Source: Streptomyces cyaneofuscatus
GTDB lineage: Bacteria > Actinomycetota > Actinomycetes > Streptomycetales > Streptomycetaceae
NCBI RefSeq assembly: GCF_000718135.1
Contig: NZ_JOEM01000014.1
Span: 62,001 to 126,000, forward strand
Direction of reading: 5' to 3'
DNA length: 64,000 nt
Of this stretch, positions 31,748 through 40,402 are shown piece after piece. Position 1 is the first letter of the stretch. Each line of letters starts with the position of its first letter. Below the pieces are notes generated by a model. That model was not told where the DNA came from and made no database searches. It was given only the letters and a program-made list of their open reading frames with translations. The position numbers and the translations under genes were made by a program.

Positions 31748-33577
31748 TCAGTTCCCTCCTGCGGTGGTGGTGGCGGTGGTACCGGCACTCGCGCTGCTGG
31801 TCGCCGGGGCGCTGGTGGTCGTCGTCGTGGGGACGAACGCCTTCGCGGGAAGCGGCTGTACGGGGGTGGGCGCGGGGGCGGGTACGGCGGTGCGTTCCCG
31901 CGTACGCCGGTCCTGCCACTGGGTCCAGGCCCAGACCGCGACCGGGGACAGGGCTATCGCGAGGCCCAGCGTCGCCCAGGTCCGCATCGCGACATGGGTG
32001 TGGTCCAGGTAGACGGAGGCGGCGAGCGAGGAGACCAGGACAGCGGCCCAGGCGAGATGGATACGGAAGGTGAGCAGCCGGTCCGGGGAGACCTGGCCGC
32101 CCTTGGGCGTGACGACGAACCGGCCCTCCGTGCGCAGCACCGCCGAGCCGAGCGACTTGAGGTAGATCGGCGCGGAGAGCGCGGACATGGCCATCCCGGC
32201 GAGGCCGCCGGAGCCCTCGGGCTCGTGCGGGGAGACGTTGTGGCGCCGGTTCCAGAGGTACAGCCCGATCTGGAGGGCCGCCGCGTCGCTGTAGAGCATC
32301 AGCCAGATGGAGGCGGCGACCTGGGTGCCGGACGCCCCGAACCAGAGGAAGAGGACACAGCTGAACACGCCGAGCAGCCAGTTGACGGCCGTCATCGGGT
32401 AGTAGACGAGCATCAGCGTGTAGCTGAGGAGCCGGCCGGGCGGCACCCGGAACAGCGCCTTCCCGTACTGCTTGAACAGCGTCTCGTACGTCCCCCGCGA
32501 CCAGCGCAGCTGCTGGGTGAAGAAGTCCGTCCAGGAGGCGGGCCCCTCGCCGACGGCCAGCACGTCGGGTGTGTAGACGGAGCGCCAGAAGCGGCCGGTG
32601 AGGGGGTTGCGGCGGCGGTGGATCTCGAAGCCGGTCGCCATGTCCTCGGTGATCGAGTCGTAGAGGCCGCCGACCTGCCGTACGGCGGCGACGCGGACGA
32701 CGTTGTTGGTGCCGACGAACATCGGGGCGCCGTAGCGGTTGCCCGCGCGCTGGATCAGCGCGTGGAAGAGGAACTGCTGCGATTCGGCGGCCTTGGTGAC
32801 GGCCGAGTCGTAGTTCCCGTAGACCTGCGGTCCGACGACGAAGGCGACGTCCGGGTCCCGGAAGTAGCCCAGCATCCGCTCCAGGAAGTTGGGCATCGGC
32901 ACATGGTCGGTGTCGACGGAGGCGAAGAAGTCGTAGGCGTCGCCGTGCAGGGCGATCCACGCGTTGTAGTTGCCGTGCTTCGTCTTCGCCTTGTGGGCGC
33001 CCTTCTTACGGTTCCACTCGGGCACCCCGCGCCGGGTGAAGTGGTGCACGCCCAGCTCCGCGCAGAGCATCCGGGCGGCCGGGTCGTCGCCCTCGTCGAG
33101 GAGCCAGATGTCCAGCGGCCCGGGGTGCGTGAGCCGCACCGCGCCCTTCAGGGTGGCGCGCACCATGGAGAGCGGTTCCTTGCCGGGGACGTACGTGGTG
33201 AGGAAGGCGACCCGGGTGCCCGGCTCGGGCGTCACGGGTACGGGGTCCCGGGCGACCATCGTGGCGTGCGCGATGGAGACCACGTTGACCAGCATGAAGA
33301 GCCCGATCAGGCCGATCGAGACCAGCATCGCGGTGTCGGCGACGACGAGCCACCGCTCCCCGTTCTCCCGGTCGGTCCAGTGCGAGGGCCAGACCAGGTA
33401 GAGCATCAGGGTGGCGGTGAGCACCGGGGCCAGCGTCATCAGCAGGGCGGCCCTTATTCGGTGCTTCTCGCTCGAGAGCAGGGATCGGTACCGGACTCGG
33501 TATCCCTCGGGGTCCGGCTCGGTGAGCGGACCCGCGAGCCGGCTGTAGGTGTCGTAGTCGTAGCCCTCCGACCGCAC
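31748..33577 (-). CDS. cslA: Cellulose-synthase-like glycosyltransferase CslA (GT2)
   Basis: A 609-residue polytopic GT2 enzyme that makes a beta-glucan at hyphal tips; in S. coelicolor it works with DivIVA and GlxA. It has two helices near the N-terminus (about 45-105), then a cytosolic catalytic domain. The processive-synthase residues are Leu-Leu-Asp-Glu-Gly-Asp-Asp, Ser-Val-Asp-Thr-Asp-His (DxD), Ile-Thr-Glu-Asp (TED) and Gln-Gln-Leu-Arg-Trp (QxxRW). About five or six C-terminal helices and a Thr/Ala tail follow. I chose GTG 33577 because GGGAGG lies 4 nt upstream; GTG 33589 lacks a ribosome site. No PilZ domain is visible. Confidence 0.94.
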   Translation of the reverse strand: MRSEGYDYDTYSRLAGPLTEPDPEGYRVRYRSLLSSEKHRIRAALLMTLAPVLTATLMLYLVWPSHWTDRENGERWLVVADTAMLVSIGLIGLFMLVNVVSIAHATMVARDPVPVTPEPGTRVAFLTTYVPGKEPLSMVRATLKGAVRLTHPGPLDIWLLDEGDDPAARMLCAELGVHHFTRRGVPEWNRKKGAHKAKTKHGNYNAWIALHGDAYDFFASVDTDHVPMPNFLERMLGYFRDPDVAFVVGPQVYGNYDSAVTKAAESQQFLFHALIQRAGNRYGAPMFVGTNNVVRVAAVRQVGGLYDSITEDMATGFEIHRRRNPLTGRFWRSVYTPDVLAVGEGPASWTDFFTQQLRWSRGTYETLFKQYGKALFRVPPGRLLSYTLMLVYYPMTAVNWLLGVFSCVLFLWFGASGTQVAASIWLMLYSDAAALQIGLYLWNRRHNVSPHEPEGSGGLAGMAMSALSAPIYLKSLGSAVLRTEGRFVVTPKGGQVSPDRLLTFRIHLAWAAVLVSSLAASVYLDHTHVAMRTWATLGLAIALSPVAVWAWTQWQDRRTRERTAVPAPAPTPVQPLPAKAFVPTTTTTSAPATSSASAGTTATTTAGGN

Positions 33578-33682
33578 CGTGCCTCCCACTGTCGAACGGG
33601 TTGATATCCCCACAGAAGGGGACGGGCAACGGCGTGTCGACTTGGCAGGTCCGAGTGAGGGGTTTTTGATCCGGGACCGGAA

Positions 33683-33712
33683 AAGCCCCCGGCCGTGTGG
33701 CGCCGGGGGCTT
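33683..33712 (-). terminator. Terminator after the thiamine-binding protein gene
   Basis: AAGCCCCCGGC pairs perfectly with GCCGGGGGCTT over 11 bp around an 8-nt loop. On the minus strand it is followed by a run of four T. It separates the upstream operon from cslA. Confidence 0.82.
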
Positions 33713-33750
33713 ATCGGGTGAACGCGGGGCGGCGGAGGGCCGACGGGGCG

Positions 33751-34044
33751 TCAGGGGGCGAGATACCGCTCCACCGTCTCGACCTTCGAGGTCAGGCCGT
33801 CGGTGACACCGGGCCGGATGTCGGCCTTCAGTACCAGGGAGACGCGTCCGGCGCGGGCTTCGACGGCGGCCACGGCACGCTTGACGACCTCCATGACCTC
33901 GTCCCACTCGCCCTCGATCGAGGTGAACATGGCGTCGGTCCGGTTGGGCAGCCCCGACTCGCGGACGACCCGGACGGCGTCGGCGACGTACTCGCCGACG
34001 TCCTCACCGACACCGAGCGGGGAGACCGAGAAGGCGACGATCAT
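33751..34044 (-). CDS. MTH1187-family thiamine-binding protein
   Basis: A 97-residue cytosolic protein of the DUF77/YkoF-like fold: [31 protein letters not shown]. Members bind thiamine or its hydroxymethylpyrimidine part; the physiological role is unclear. Its ATG overlaps the stop of the upstream DUF3817 gene (ATGA), so both are coupled. A terminator follows 38 nt after the stop. Confidence 0.85.
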   Translation of the reverse strand: MIVAFSVSPLGVGEDVGEYVADAVRVVRESGLPNRTDAMFTSIEGEWDEVMEVVKRAVAAVEARAGRVSLVLKADIRPGVTDGLTSKVETVERYLAP

Positions 34045-34391
34045 GCGCTGACCGTGCCCTCGCGGCGGGCGCGGGCGGCGATGACGCCGTCGGCCTCGTA
34101 CTGCTTCAGGAGCTTGTCGCCGTAGAGGCCGCCGAAGGGGATGACGGCGAGGAGGAAGAACAGTGCGACGCGCTTGAGGGGCCACTTGGCCTTGACCCAC
34201 ACGTCCAGCAGGAACACGACGTAGATCGTGAAGAGGACGCCGTGGATCATGCCGAGGGGCGGCATGAGGAAGTCGATGTCCGAGACCCGCATGAGCAGCG
34301 AGCCGAAGATGAGCAGAGCGGGGAAGGAGAGCGCCTCGGGGAGTGAGATGAGGCGCAGCCGGTGCAGGGCGGAAGCGGTCTTGATGTCCAC
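34041..34391 (-). CDS. DUF3817 small membrane protein (second copy)
   Basis: A 116-residue protein with three predicted membrane helices (about 16-36, 43-63 and 72-92). It shares the core [11 protein letters not shown] ... Lys-Ala-Lys-Trp-Pro with the protein at 23410-23736. The GTG start at 34391 has GAAGGTG upstream. It is the first gene of a two-gene operon with the thiamine-binding protein. The function of the family is unknown; the pairing might hint at thiamine-related transport, but that is speculative. Confidence 0.83.
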   Translation of the reverse strand: MDIKTASALHRLRLISLPEALSFPALLIFGSLLMRVSDIDFLMPPLGMIHGVLFTIYVVFLLDVWVKAKWPLKRVALFFLLAVIPFGGLYGDKLLKQYEADGVIAARARREGTVSA

Positions 34392-34520
34392 AGGGGCACC
34401 TTCGGTGGGAGGGGGTCGTGTGGGCTTGTGAACGCGGGCACAAGCCGCCCCCATTGTGGCATCGCGCGGCCCCGCCCCCGGCGCCGGGGGCCTCCGCGTC
34501 CGCGGGCGCGCGTATCGCCG

Positions 34521-34594
34521 CATATCAGGGCCGGTCAGGGCGCGCATCATCAGGGCCGGTCCAGGTGCGCATCAGGGGAGCATCAGGGGCGTAA
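34521..34594. repeat. Imperfect ~24-nt tandem repeats upstream of the AIM24 operon
   Basis: Two near-identical units at 34521-34544 and 34545-34569 (core CATCAGGGCCGGTC), followed by two shorter copies with CATCAGGGG. They lie in the divergent gap before the AIM24 genes. Confidence 0.6.
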
Positions 34595-34633
34595 CGGTTC
34601 CGTAGGACCTGGCCGGAGCGCGGGGCGGGCGGC

Positions 34634-34639
34634 TACCTT
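34634..34639 (+). promoter_or_regulatory. -10 element of the AIM24 operon, leaderless spacing
   Basis: TACCTT ends 6 nt before the GTG at 34646, and no ribosome site is present. Confidence 0.4.
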
Positions 34640-34645
34640 CATCGC

Positions 34646-35284
34646 GTGGCGATGTTCCGACTCCAAGGCAGCAAGACGCTCGCCGTCGATCTGACGGGCG
34701 ATGTGGTCAAGGCGAAGAACGGCTCGATGGTCGCGTACGACGGCCGGATGAGCTTCAAGAAGCTGTCCGGCGGCGGTGAGGGCCTCCGCGGGATGGTGAC
34801 CCGCCGGCTGACCGGCGAACAGATGACGGTGATGGAGGTGTCCGGGCAGGGCACCTGCTACTTCGCCGACCGGGCGAGCGAGATCAGCCTGGTCTCCCTG
34901 CACGGCGACAAGCTGTACGTGGAGGCGAGCAATCTGCTGGCCACCGACTCCGGCCTGCGCACGGGGACGACGTTCACCGGCCTGCGCGGCGGGGCGAGCG
35001 GCAACGGCCTGTTCACCACCACGGTGGAGGGCACCGGCCAGGCGGCGATCATGTCGGACGGGCAGGCGGTCGTGCTGCGGGTGACCCCGCAGTATCCGCT
35101 GATGGTCGACCCCGGCGCGTACATCGCCCACCAGGGCCACCTCCAGCAGCACCTCCAGTCCGGGGTGAACTTCCGGACGCTGATGGGCGAGGGCTCGGGC
35201 GAGGCGTTCCAGATCCGCTTCGAGGGCGACGGCCTGGTCTACGTACAGCCGAGCGAGCGCAACACCGTCGGGGGCGATGTCTGA
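34646..35284 (+). CDS. AIM24 family protein, copy 1
   Basis: A 212-residue protein of the AIM24/TRAP-like beta-barrel family, with repeated Gly-rich strands: Lys-Asn-Gly-Ser-Met-Val-Ala-Tyr-Asp-Gly, Val-Ser-Gly-Gln-Gly-Thr-Cys-Tyr-Phe-Ala, Leu-Tyr-Val-Glu-Ala-Ser-Asn-Leu-Leu-Ala and Gly-Glu-Gly-Ser-Gly-Glu-Ala-Phe-Gln. No signal peptide or membrane helix. Bacterial members have no settled function; the yeast namesake affects mitochondrial membrane organisation. First of three adjacent paralogues; its TGA overlaps the next ATG by one base. Confidence 0.85.
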   Translation: MAMFRLQGSKTLAVDLTGDVVKAKNGSMVAYDGRMSFKKLSGGGEGLRGMVTRRLTGEQMTVMEVSGQGTCYFADRASEISLVSLHGDKLYVEASNLLATDSGLRTGTTFTGLRGGASGNGLFTTTVEGTGQAAIMSDGQAVVLRVTPQYPLMVDPGAYIAHQGHLQQHLQSGVNFRTLMGEGSGEAFQIRFEGDGLVYVQPSERNTVGGDV

Positions 35285-35934
35285 TGCCGTTCCGCGAGAT
35301 CAACTCCAAGATGATCGAGGCCACGGTGGTCCCGGGCGAGAAGCTGTTCAGCCAGCGCGGCGCGATGCTGGCCTACCGGGGCGAGGTCTCCTTCACCCCG
35401 AACATCCAGGGCGGCCAGGGCGGCTTCGCCTCGATGATCGGCCGCCGGGTGGCCGGCGAGGCGACACCGCTCATGACGGTCGAGGGCTCGGGCACGGTGA
35501 TGTTCGGCCACGGCGGCCACCACATCCAGGTGATCAACCTGGCCGGCGACACCCTGTACGTGGAGGCCGACCGCCTCCTCGCCTTCGACGGGTCCCTCCA
35601 GCAGGGCACGATGTTCATGGGCTCGCAGGGCGGGGTGATGGGCATGGTCCGCGGCCAGGTGACCGGCCAGGGCCTCTTCACCACCACCCTCAAGGGGCAC
35701 GGCGCGGTCGCGGTGATGGCGCACGGCGGGGTGATCGAGCTGCCGATCACCCCCGGCCGGGACGTCCACGTCGACCCGCAGGCGTACGTCGCCCACCACG
35801 GGGACGTACGCAACAAGCTCTCCACCGCCGTCGGCTGGCGGGACATGGTGGGACGCGGCTCCGGCGAGGCGTTCCAGCTGGAGCTGAGCGGGAACGGCGC
35901 GGTGTACGTCCAGGCATCCGAGGAGAAGCTGTGA
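35284..35934 (+). CDS. AIM24 family protein, copy 2
   Basis: A 216-residue paralogue of its neighbours with the same strand pattern: Gln-Arg-Gly-Ala-Met-Leu-Ala-Tyr-Arg-Gly-Glu-Val-Ser-Phe, Val-Glu-Gly-Ser-Gly-Thr-Val-Met-Phe, Leu-Tyr-Val-Glu-Ala-Asp-Arg-Leu-Leu-Ala-Phe-Asp and Gly-Arg-Gly-Ser-Gly-Glu-Ala-Phe-Gln-Leu. It starts in a TGATG overlap with copy 1 and ends in a GTGA overlap with copy 3, so all three should be made in fixed proportion. The function is unknown; a hetero-oligomer of the three is a reasonable guess. Confidence 0.85.
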   Translation: MPFREINSKMIEATVVPGEKLFSQRGAMLAYRGEVSFTPNIQGGQGGFASMIGRRVAGEATPLMTVEGSGTVMFGHGGHHIQVINLAGDTLYVEADRLLAFDGSLQQGTMFMGSQGGVMGMVRGQVTGQGLFTTTLKGHGAVAVMAHGGVIELPITPGRDVHVDPQAYVAHHGDVRNKLSTAVGWRDMVGRGSGEAFQLELSGNGAVYVQASEEKL

Positions 35935-36683
35935 GCACGCCTGTGGTCTTCGATCCGATGACGCTGCCGTCGGACGACAACGTCAACTCCTACACCTTCT
36001 GCGTGGAGCTCAAGGGGAGCCGGTGGTTCCTGCAGAAGGGGAAGATGATCGCCTACTACGGGCAGATCAACTTCGACGGCATCGGGCACGGCCGGTTCGA
36101 CCGGCTGGTGCGCTCCAGCTTCCACTCGCCGCTGCACGCGAGTGACTGGGTGGTGGCCGAGGGCAGCGGGAAGATGCTGCTGGCCGACCGGGCCTTCGAT
36201 GTGAACTCCTTCGACCTGGAAGAGGGCAACCTGACGATCCGGTCGGGGAATCTGCTGGCGTTCGACCCGTCGCTCGCGCTGAAGCAGTCGATCGTGCCCG
36301 GGTTCGTGACGCTGATCGGTACGGGGAAGTTCGTGGCCGCGTCGAACGGGCCGGTGGTCTTCATGGAGCCGCCGCTGCGGGTCGATCCGCAGGCGCTGGT
36401 GGGCTGGGCCGACTGCCCCTCGCCGTGCCACCACTACGACCACGGGTACATGACGGGCGTGATGGGCGGAATCCGGTCATTGACGGGGATCGGCGGGGTA
36501 TCGGGCGAGGAGCACCAGTTCGAGTTCGTGGGGGCGGGCACGGTGCTGCTCCAGTCCAGTGAGGCCTTGATGGCCGAACAGGCGACGGGTGCGGTGCCGG
36601 GCGAACCGGGCGTTCCGGGTGGCGGATCCGCACCGCGCATGCCCGGCCAGCTGGGGGACCTCCAGCGTCGCTTCGGTTTGTGA
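35931..36683 (+). CDS. AIM24 family protein, copy 3, with Cys/His insert
   Basis: A 250-residue, more divergent paralogue. It keeps Leu-Gln-Lys-Gly-Lys-Met-Ile-Ala-Tyr-Tyr-Gly, Ala-Glu-Gly-Ser-Gly-Lys-Met-Leu-Leu-Ala-Asp and Leu-Leu-Ala-Phe-Asp-Pro-Ser-Leu. It adds an insert with Asp-Cys-Pro-Ser-Pro-Cys-His-His-Tyr-Asp-His that could bind a metal, and a Gly/Pro-rich tail ending Leu-Gln-Arg-Arg-Phe-Gly-Leu. Copies 1 and 2 lack the insert. The GTG start overlaps the stop of copy 2. It is the last gene of the triplet. Confidence 0.83.
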   Translation: MSTPVVFDPMTLPSDDNVNSYTFCVELKGSRWFLQKGKMIAYYGQINFDGIGHGRFDRLVRSSFHSPLHASDWVVAEGSGKMLLADRAFDVNSFDLEEGNLTIRSGNLLAFDPSLALKQSIVPGFVTLIGTGKFVAASNGPVVFMEPPLRVDPQALVGWADCPSPCHHYDHGYMTGVMGGIRSLTGIGGVSGEEHQFEFVGAGTVLLQSSEALMAEQATGAVPGEPGVPGGGSAPRMPGQLGDLQRRFGL

Positions 36684-36818
36684 GCGGTAGGCTGCGGAGT
36701 GTGACGTCGAACGTCTGCGCCCAGCCGTCGGTCCTTGCCAACAGCCCTGCCGTCGCTCCGGCGATTCCGGGGTGCCTGCCGTCACACCTTAATTTCGTCC
36801 GGCTTTCAACATCTTAGG

Positions 36819-36824
36819 TAGAAT
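36819..36824 (+). promoter_or_regulatory. -10 element of the MarR gene, leaderless spacing
   Basis: TAGAAT lies 6 nt before the ATG at 36831, within an unusually AT-rich stretch for this genome. No ribosome site is present. Confidence 0.5.
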
Positions 36825-36830
36825 CGATAT

Positions 36831-37307
36831 ATGGAGACCGAGACGGCCACCCGCTGGCTGAGCGACACGGAGCAGTGCGCCTGGCGCACCCACCTGGACG
36901 TCAGCAGGCTGCTGATGCACCAGCTGGAGAAGGACCTCCAGCCGTTCGGCCTGACCATGAACGACTACGAGATCCTGGTCAACCTCTCCGAATCCGAGGA
37001 ACAGCGGATGCGGATGAGCGACCTCGCCGCCGCCACCCTGCAGTCCAAGAGCCGGCTCTCGCACCAGATCACCCGGATGGAGAGCGCGGGCCTGGTCCGC
37101 CGTACGCACTGCGAGTCGGACCGGCGTGGGCTGTTCGCGGTCCTCACCGAGCTGGGCGCGGAGACCATGCGCAAGGTCGCCCCGCACCACGTCGAATCGG
37201 TGCGCAACCACTTCATGGACCTGCTCTCCCCGGAGGCCCTGGCGCAGCTGCACGCGGCGCTGACGCCGATCGCGGAGCACCTGCGGGGGCGGCGCGGGAA
37301 GCCGTGA
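36831..37307 (+). CDS. MarR-family transcriptional regulator
   Basis: A 158-residue regulator. The winged helix (about 45-110) has Arg-Met-Ser-Asp-Leu-Ala-Ala-Ala-Thr-Leu-Gln-Ser-Lys-Ser-Arg-Leu-Ser-His, Arg-Met-Glu-Ser-Ala-Gly-Leu-Val-Arg-Arg, and the wing with Cys-Glu-Ser-Asp-Arg-Arg-Gly. The N-terminus (Cys-Ala-Trp-Arg-Thr-His-Leu) and C-terminus form the dimer helices. It appears to be transcribed alone, from a leaderless-type promoter, between the AIM24 operon and a convergent sensor kinase. The target and ligand are unknown. Confidence 0.9.
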   Translation: METETATRWLSDTEQCAWRTHLDVSRLLMHQLEKDLQPFGLTMNDYEILVNLSESEEQRMRMSDLAAATLQSKSRLSHQITRMESAGLVRRTHCESDRRGLFAVLTELGAETMRKVAPHHVESVRNHFMDLLSPEALAQLHAALTPIAEHLRGRRGKP

Positions 37308-37353
37308 CGCGTACGGCCTGACCGGTGCTCCCGAAGCGTCGGTCGGGCCGCGT

Positions 37354-38807
37354 TCACGCCGCGCGCGGCAGCTGGAGGCGGAACGCGGCGCCGCCCTCCG
37401 GGGCCCGGTGGACCGTGAGCGTTCCGCCGTGGCGCGTGGCCACGTCCCGGGCGATGGCGAGGCCGAGACCGGCACCGCCGTCGTCGCGGCTGCGGGCGTC
37501 GTCCAGCCGGACGAACCGCTCGAAGATCCGCTCCCGCTCGTCCTCCGGCACGCCCGCCCCGTCGTCGCGGACCTCCACGCGCACCCCGGCCCCGTCGGCC
37601 GCCACCCGGACGGCGACCAGGCTCTCCGCGTGCCGCTGGGCGTTGTCCAGCAGGTTGCCGACGACCCGGGCCAACTGCCCGCGTGACCCGTTCACCTCGT
37701 ACGAAGCGTCCTCGGCCGCCTCCACCTCCACCGTCACCGCGATCCTGTCCCCGGTCCGCTGGGACACCTCCTCGCGCACCAGCGCCCCCACCTCCAGGCG
37801 GGCGGCCCCGGGCTTCTCCCCCGCGTCCAGCCGGGCCAGCAGCAGCAGATCCGCCGCCAGCACCTGGAGGCGTACGGTGTCGGCGACCGCGCCCGGGAGG
37901 TCCAGCAGCTCCGGGTGGGCCTCGGCCACCTCCAGCTGGGTACGGAGCGAGGCGATCGGGGAGCGCAGCTCGTGCGAGGCGTCCGCGACGAACCGCCGCT
38001 GCCGCTCCACGGACGCCTCCAGGGCGGTGAGCGTCTCGTTGGTCGTCCGGGCCAGCGCGGCGATCTCGTCGCGTGAGCCGGGCTCCGGGACGCGGCGGGC
38101 CAGGTCCTCGGAGGCGGTGATCGCGGCCATCTCGCGGCGGATCCCCTCGACGGGCCGCAGTGCGCGCCGGGTCACCAGCCAGGTCACCCCGGCAACGACG
38201 GCCAGCAGGAGCGGCAGCCCGGTCAGCATGGCCCCGCGTACGGTGTTCACGGCCTCCTGCTCGGCGGCGAGCGGGGCGCCCGCGTGGACGGTCAGGGTGA
38301 GTCCGGCGGGGGTGGTGGCCTCGACGGCGGCGAACCGGTAGTCGGCCTGCTTGCCGTCCACGGTGGCGGTGCCGTCGGAGAAGTCCGGGTCGTCGGAGGA
38401 GACCTCGCCGCGTGCGGGCCGCGCGCTGTCGCCCCCGTCATCGTCGTCGCCGTCATCGTCGTCGTCCCCGGGCGAGGGGGTGGCTCCGGCCGAGGCGGAG
38501 GGTACGGGGCTGACGCCCGTCGAGGCGGTCCCGGAGATGGCCCGCAGCCCCTTGGAGACGAAGACCACCCGCCCCTCCTCGTCGGTCACCTGGACCGGGT
38601 GGTCCTCCTCGTCGTCCAGGTCCAGATCGGCGTAGGCGGTGTCCAGGGCCAGCTGTCCGGCCACCTCGCGGGCGGCCACCTCCGCCTGGAGGTCCGCCTG
38701 GTCGATCAGGTTGGTCCGCAGGACGGAGAGCACGGCGAGCCCGGCGGCGACCAGGGCGACGGCGACGACCAGGGTGGCGCCGATGGCGGCCCTGGCCCGG
38801 ACCGACC

Positions 38808-38811
<4 letters not shown>
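37354..38811 (-). CDS. Sensor histidine kinase with poly-Asp extracytoplasmic loop
   Basis: A 485-residue kinase. It has membrane segments at about 10-32 and 190-212, a HAMP linker, a HisKA box (Asp-Ala-Ser-His-Glu-Leu-Arg-Ser-Pro-Ile) and an ATPase domain with Gly-Asn-Leu-Leu-Asp-Asn-Ala-Gln and Asp-Asp-Gly-Ala-Gly-Val. The sensor loop (about 33-189) includes runs of Asp (five, then four, separated by Gly) flanked by Ser/Pro/Ala, which suggests binding of a cation or cationic molecule. It is coupled by ATGA overlap to the regulator upstream. Divergent from the acidic PepSY protein, which may be its target. Confidence 0.9.
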
Positions 38812-39470
<659 letters not shown>

Positions 39471-39492
39471 GCGCACAGCCTCGCAAACTCCA

Positions 39493-39531
39493 CCTGAAGA
39501 CGCCTTCAGGTGGCTTCAGGCTGCGTTCAGC
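39493..39531 (+). promoter_or_regulatory. TTCAGG repeats, candidate response-regulator boxes
   Basis: CTTCAGG (39504-39510), CTTCAGG (39514-39520) and GTTCAGC (39525-39531) are direct repeats spaced 10 and 11 bp. CCTGAAG just before the first forms an inverted pair with it. They lie between the divergent regulator and PepSY genes. Confidence 0.65.
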
Positions 39532-39589
39532 ATCAGGTCGGCAGTGTGGACCCCGTCAACCAGCACAGCAGCTCTCGGGGAGGAACCTC

Positions 39590-40321
39590 ATGAAGCGCAA
39601 CGTCACCATCGCAGCCGTCACCGCCGCCGTTCTCATCGGCGGCACGGCCGCCGCCACCGTCGCCTTCGCGGACAGCGACGGGGACCGCGACCGGACGTCC
39701 ACCAGGAGCGCGAGCACCGTGAGCCTCGCCGATGACCGGGACGACCGTACGGACGACGCTTCCGACGACCGGTCGGACGACCGCGCTCCGGCCGCCGCGA
39801 AGGGCTCCGGGATCTCCCTGGACCAGGCCGTCGCCGCCGCGCTGAAGAGCGTGCCGGGCACGGTCACCCAGGCCGAACTGGACCGGGACGACGACGACCA
39901 CGACGGCCGTACGGTGTGGGAGCTGGACGTCCGAGGCTCCGACAAGAAGTGGCACGACGTCACGGTGGACGCCGACAACGGCAAGGTCCTGAAGACCCGC
40001 GACGACGACAACGACGACCGCGACGACCACGCGCCCCGCTCGTCCACGGTCACCCTGAAGCAGGCGGCGGACGCGGCACTGAAGACCGCGCCGGGCAGCA
40101 TCACGTCGATCGGCCTGGACGACGATGACGATGACGACGGCAAGGGCAGCAAGGGCAACGTCCTGCGCTGGGACGTCGACATCGCCGGCAAGGACGGCAA
40201 GAGCCACGAGCTGCGGGTCGACGCGAAGACCGGCAAGGTCACGGTGGACCGGGACGACGACGGCGACGACCGGGACGACAGCGCGGACGACCGCGACGAC
40301 CGCGACGGCGACGACGACTGA
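39590..40321 (+). CDS. Secreted acidic protein with two PepSY domains
   Basis: A 243-residue exported protein with a signal peptide (1-27, ending Val-Ala-Phe-Ala). Two PepSY-type repeats follow (about 75-135 and 150-220), each with an Ala-Ala-Leu-Lys helix and a Trp-Glu-Leu-Asp-Val or Trp-Asp-Val-Asp-Ile strand followed by a Val-Asp-Ala-x-x-Gly-Lys-Val turn. The linkers and C-terminus are strings of Asp and Arg. PepSY domains often bind or inhibit proteases or help sense metals. GGGAGGAA precedes the ATG. It is divergent from the two-component pair and probably its target. Confidence 0.86.
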   Translation: MKRNVTIAAVTAAVLIGGTAAATVAFADSDGDRDRTSTRSASTVSLADDRDDRTDDASDDRSDDRAPAAAKGSGISLDQAVAAALKSVPGTVTQAELDRDDDDHDGRTVWELDVRGSDKKWHDVTVDADNGKVLKTRDDDNDDRDDHAPRSSTVTLKQAADAALKTAPGSITSIGLDDDDDDDGKGSKGNVLRWDVDIAGKDGKSHELRVDAKTGKVTVDRDDDGDDRDDSADDRDDRDGDDD

Positions 40322-40352
40322 CCGCCCGCCGCCCGGAACCTCCTCAGCACCA

Positions 40353-40384
40353 CGGCCCCGTATCGCAGCCGCGATACGGGGCCG
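40353..40384. terminator. Bidirectional terminator between the PepSY gene and meaB
   Basis: CGGCCCCGTATCGC pairs perfectly with its complement over 14 bp around a 4-nt loop. It lies between two convergent genes. Confidence 0.82.
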
Positions 40385-40402
40385 TTCGGCGTCACCGCAG
40401 GC

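Noticed and set aside
29775..32960. 1061-codon minus-strand open frame across glxA and cslA
   Set aside because: It is out of frame with both clear enzymes and has an Arg/Pro/Gly composition typical of shadow frames.
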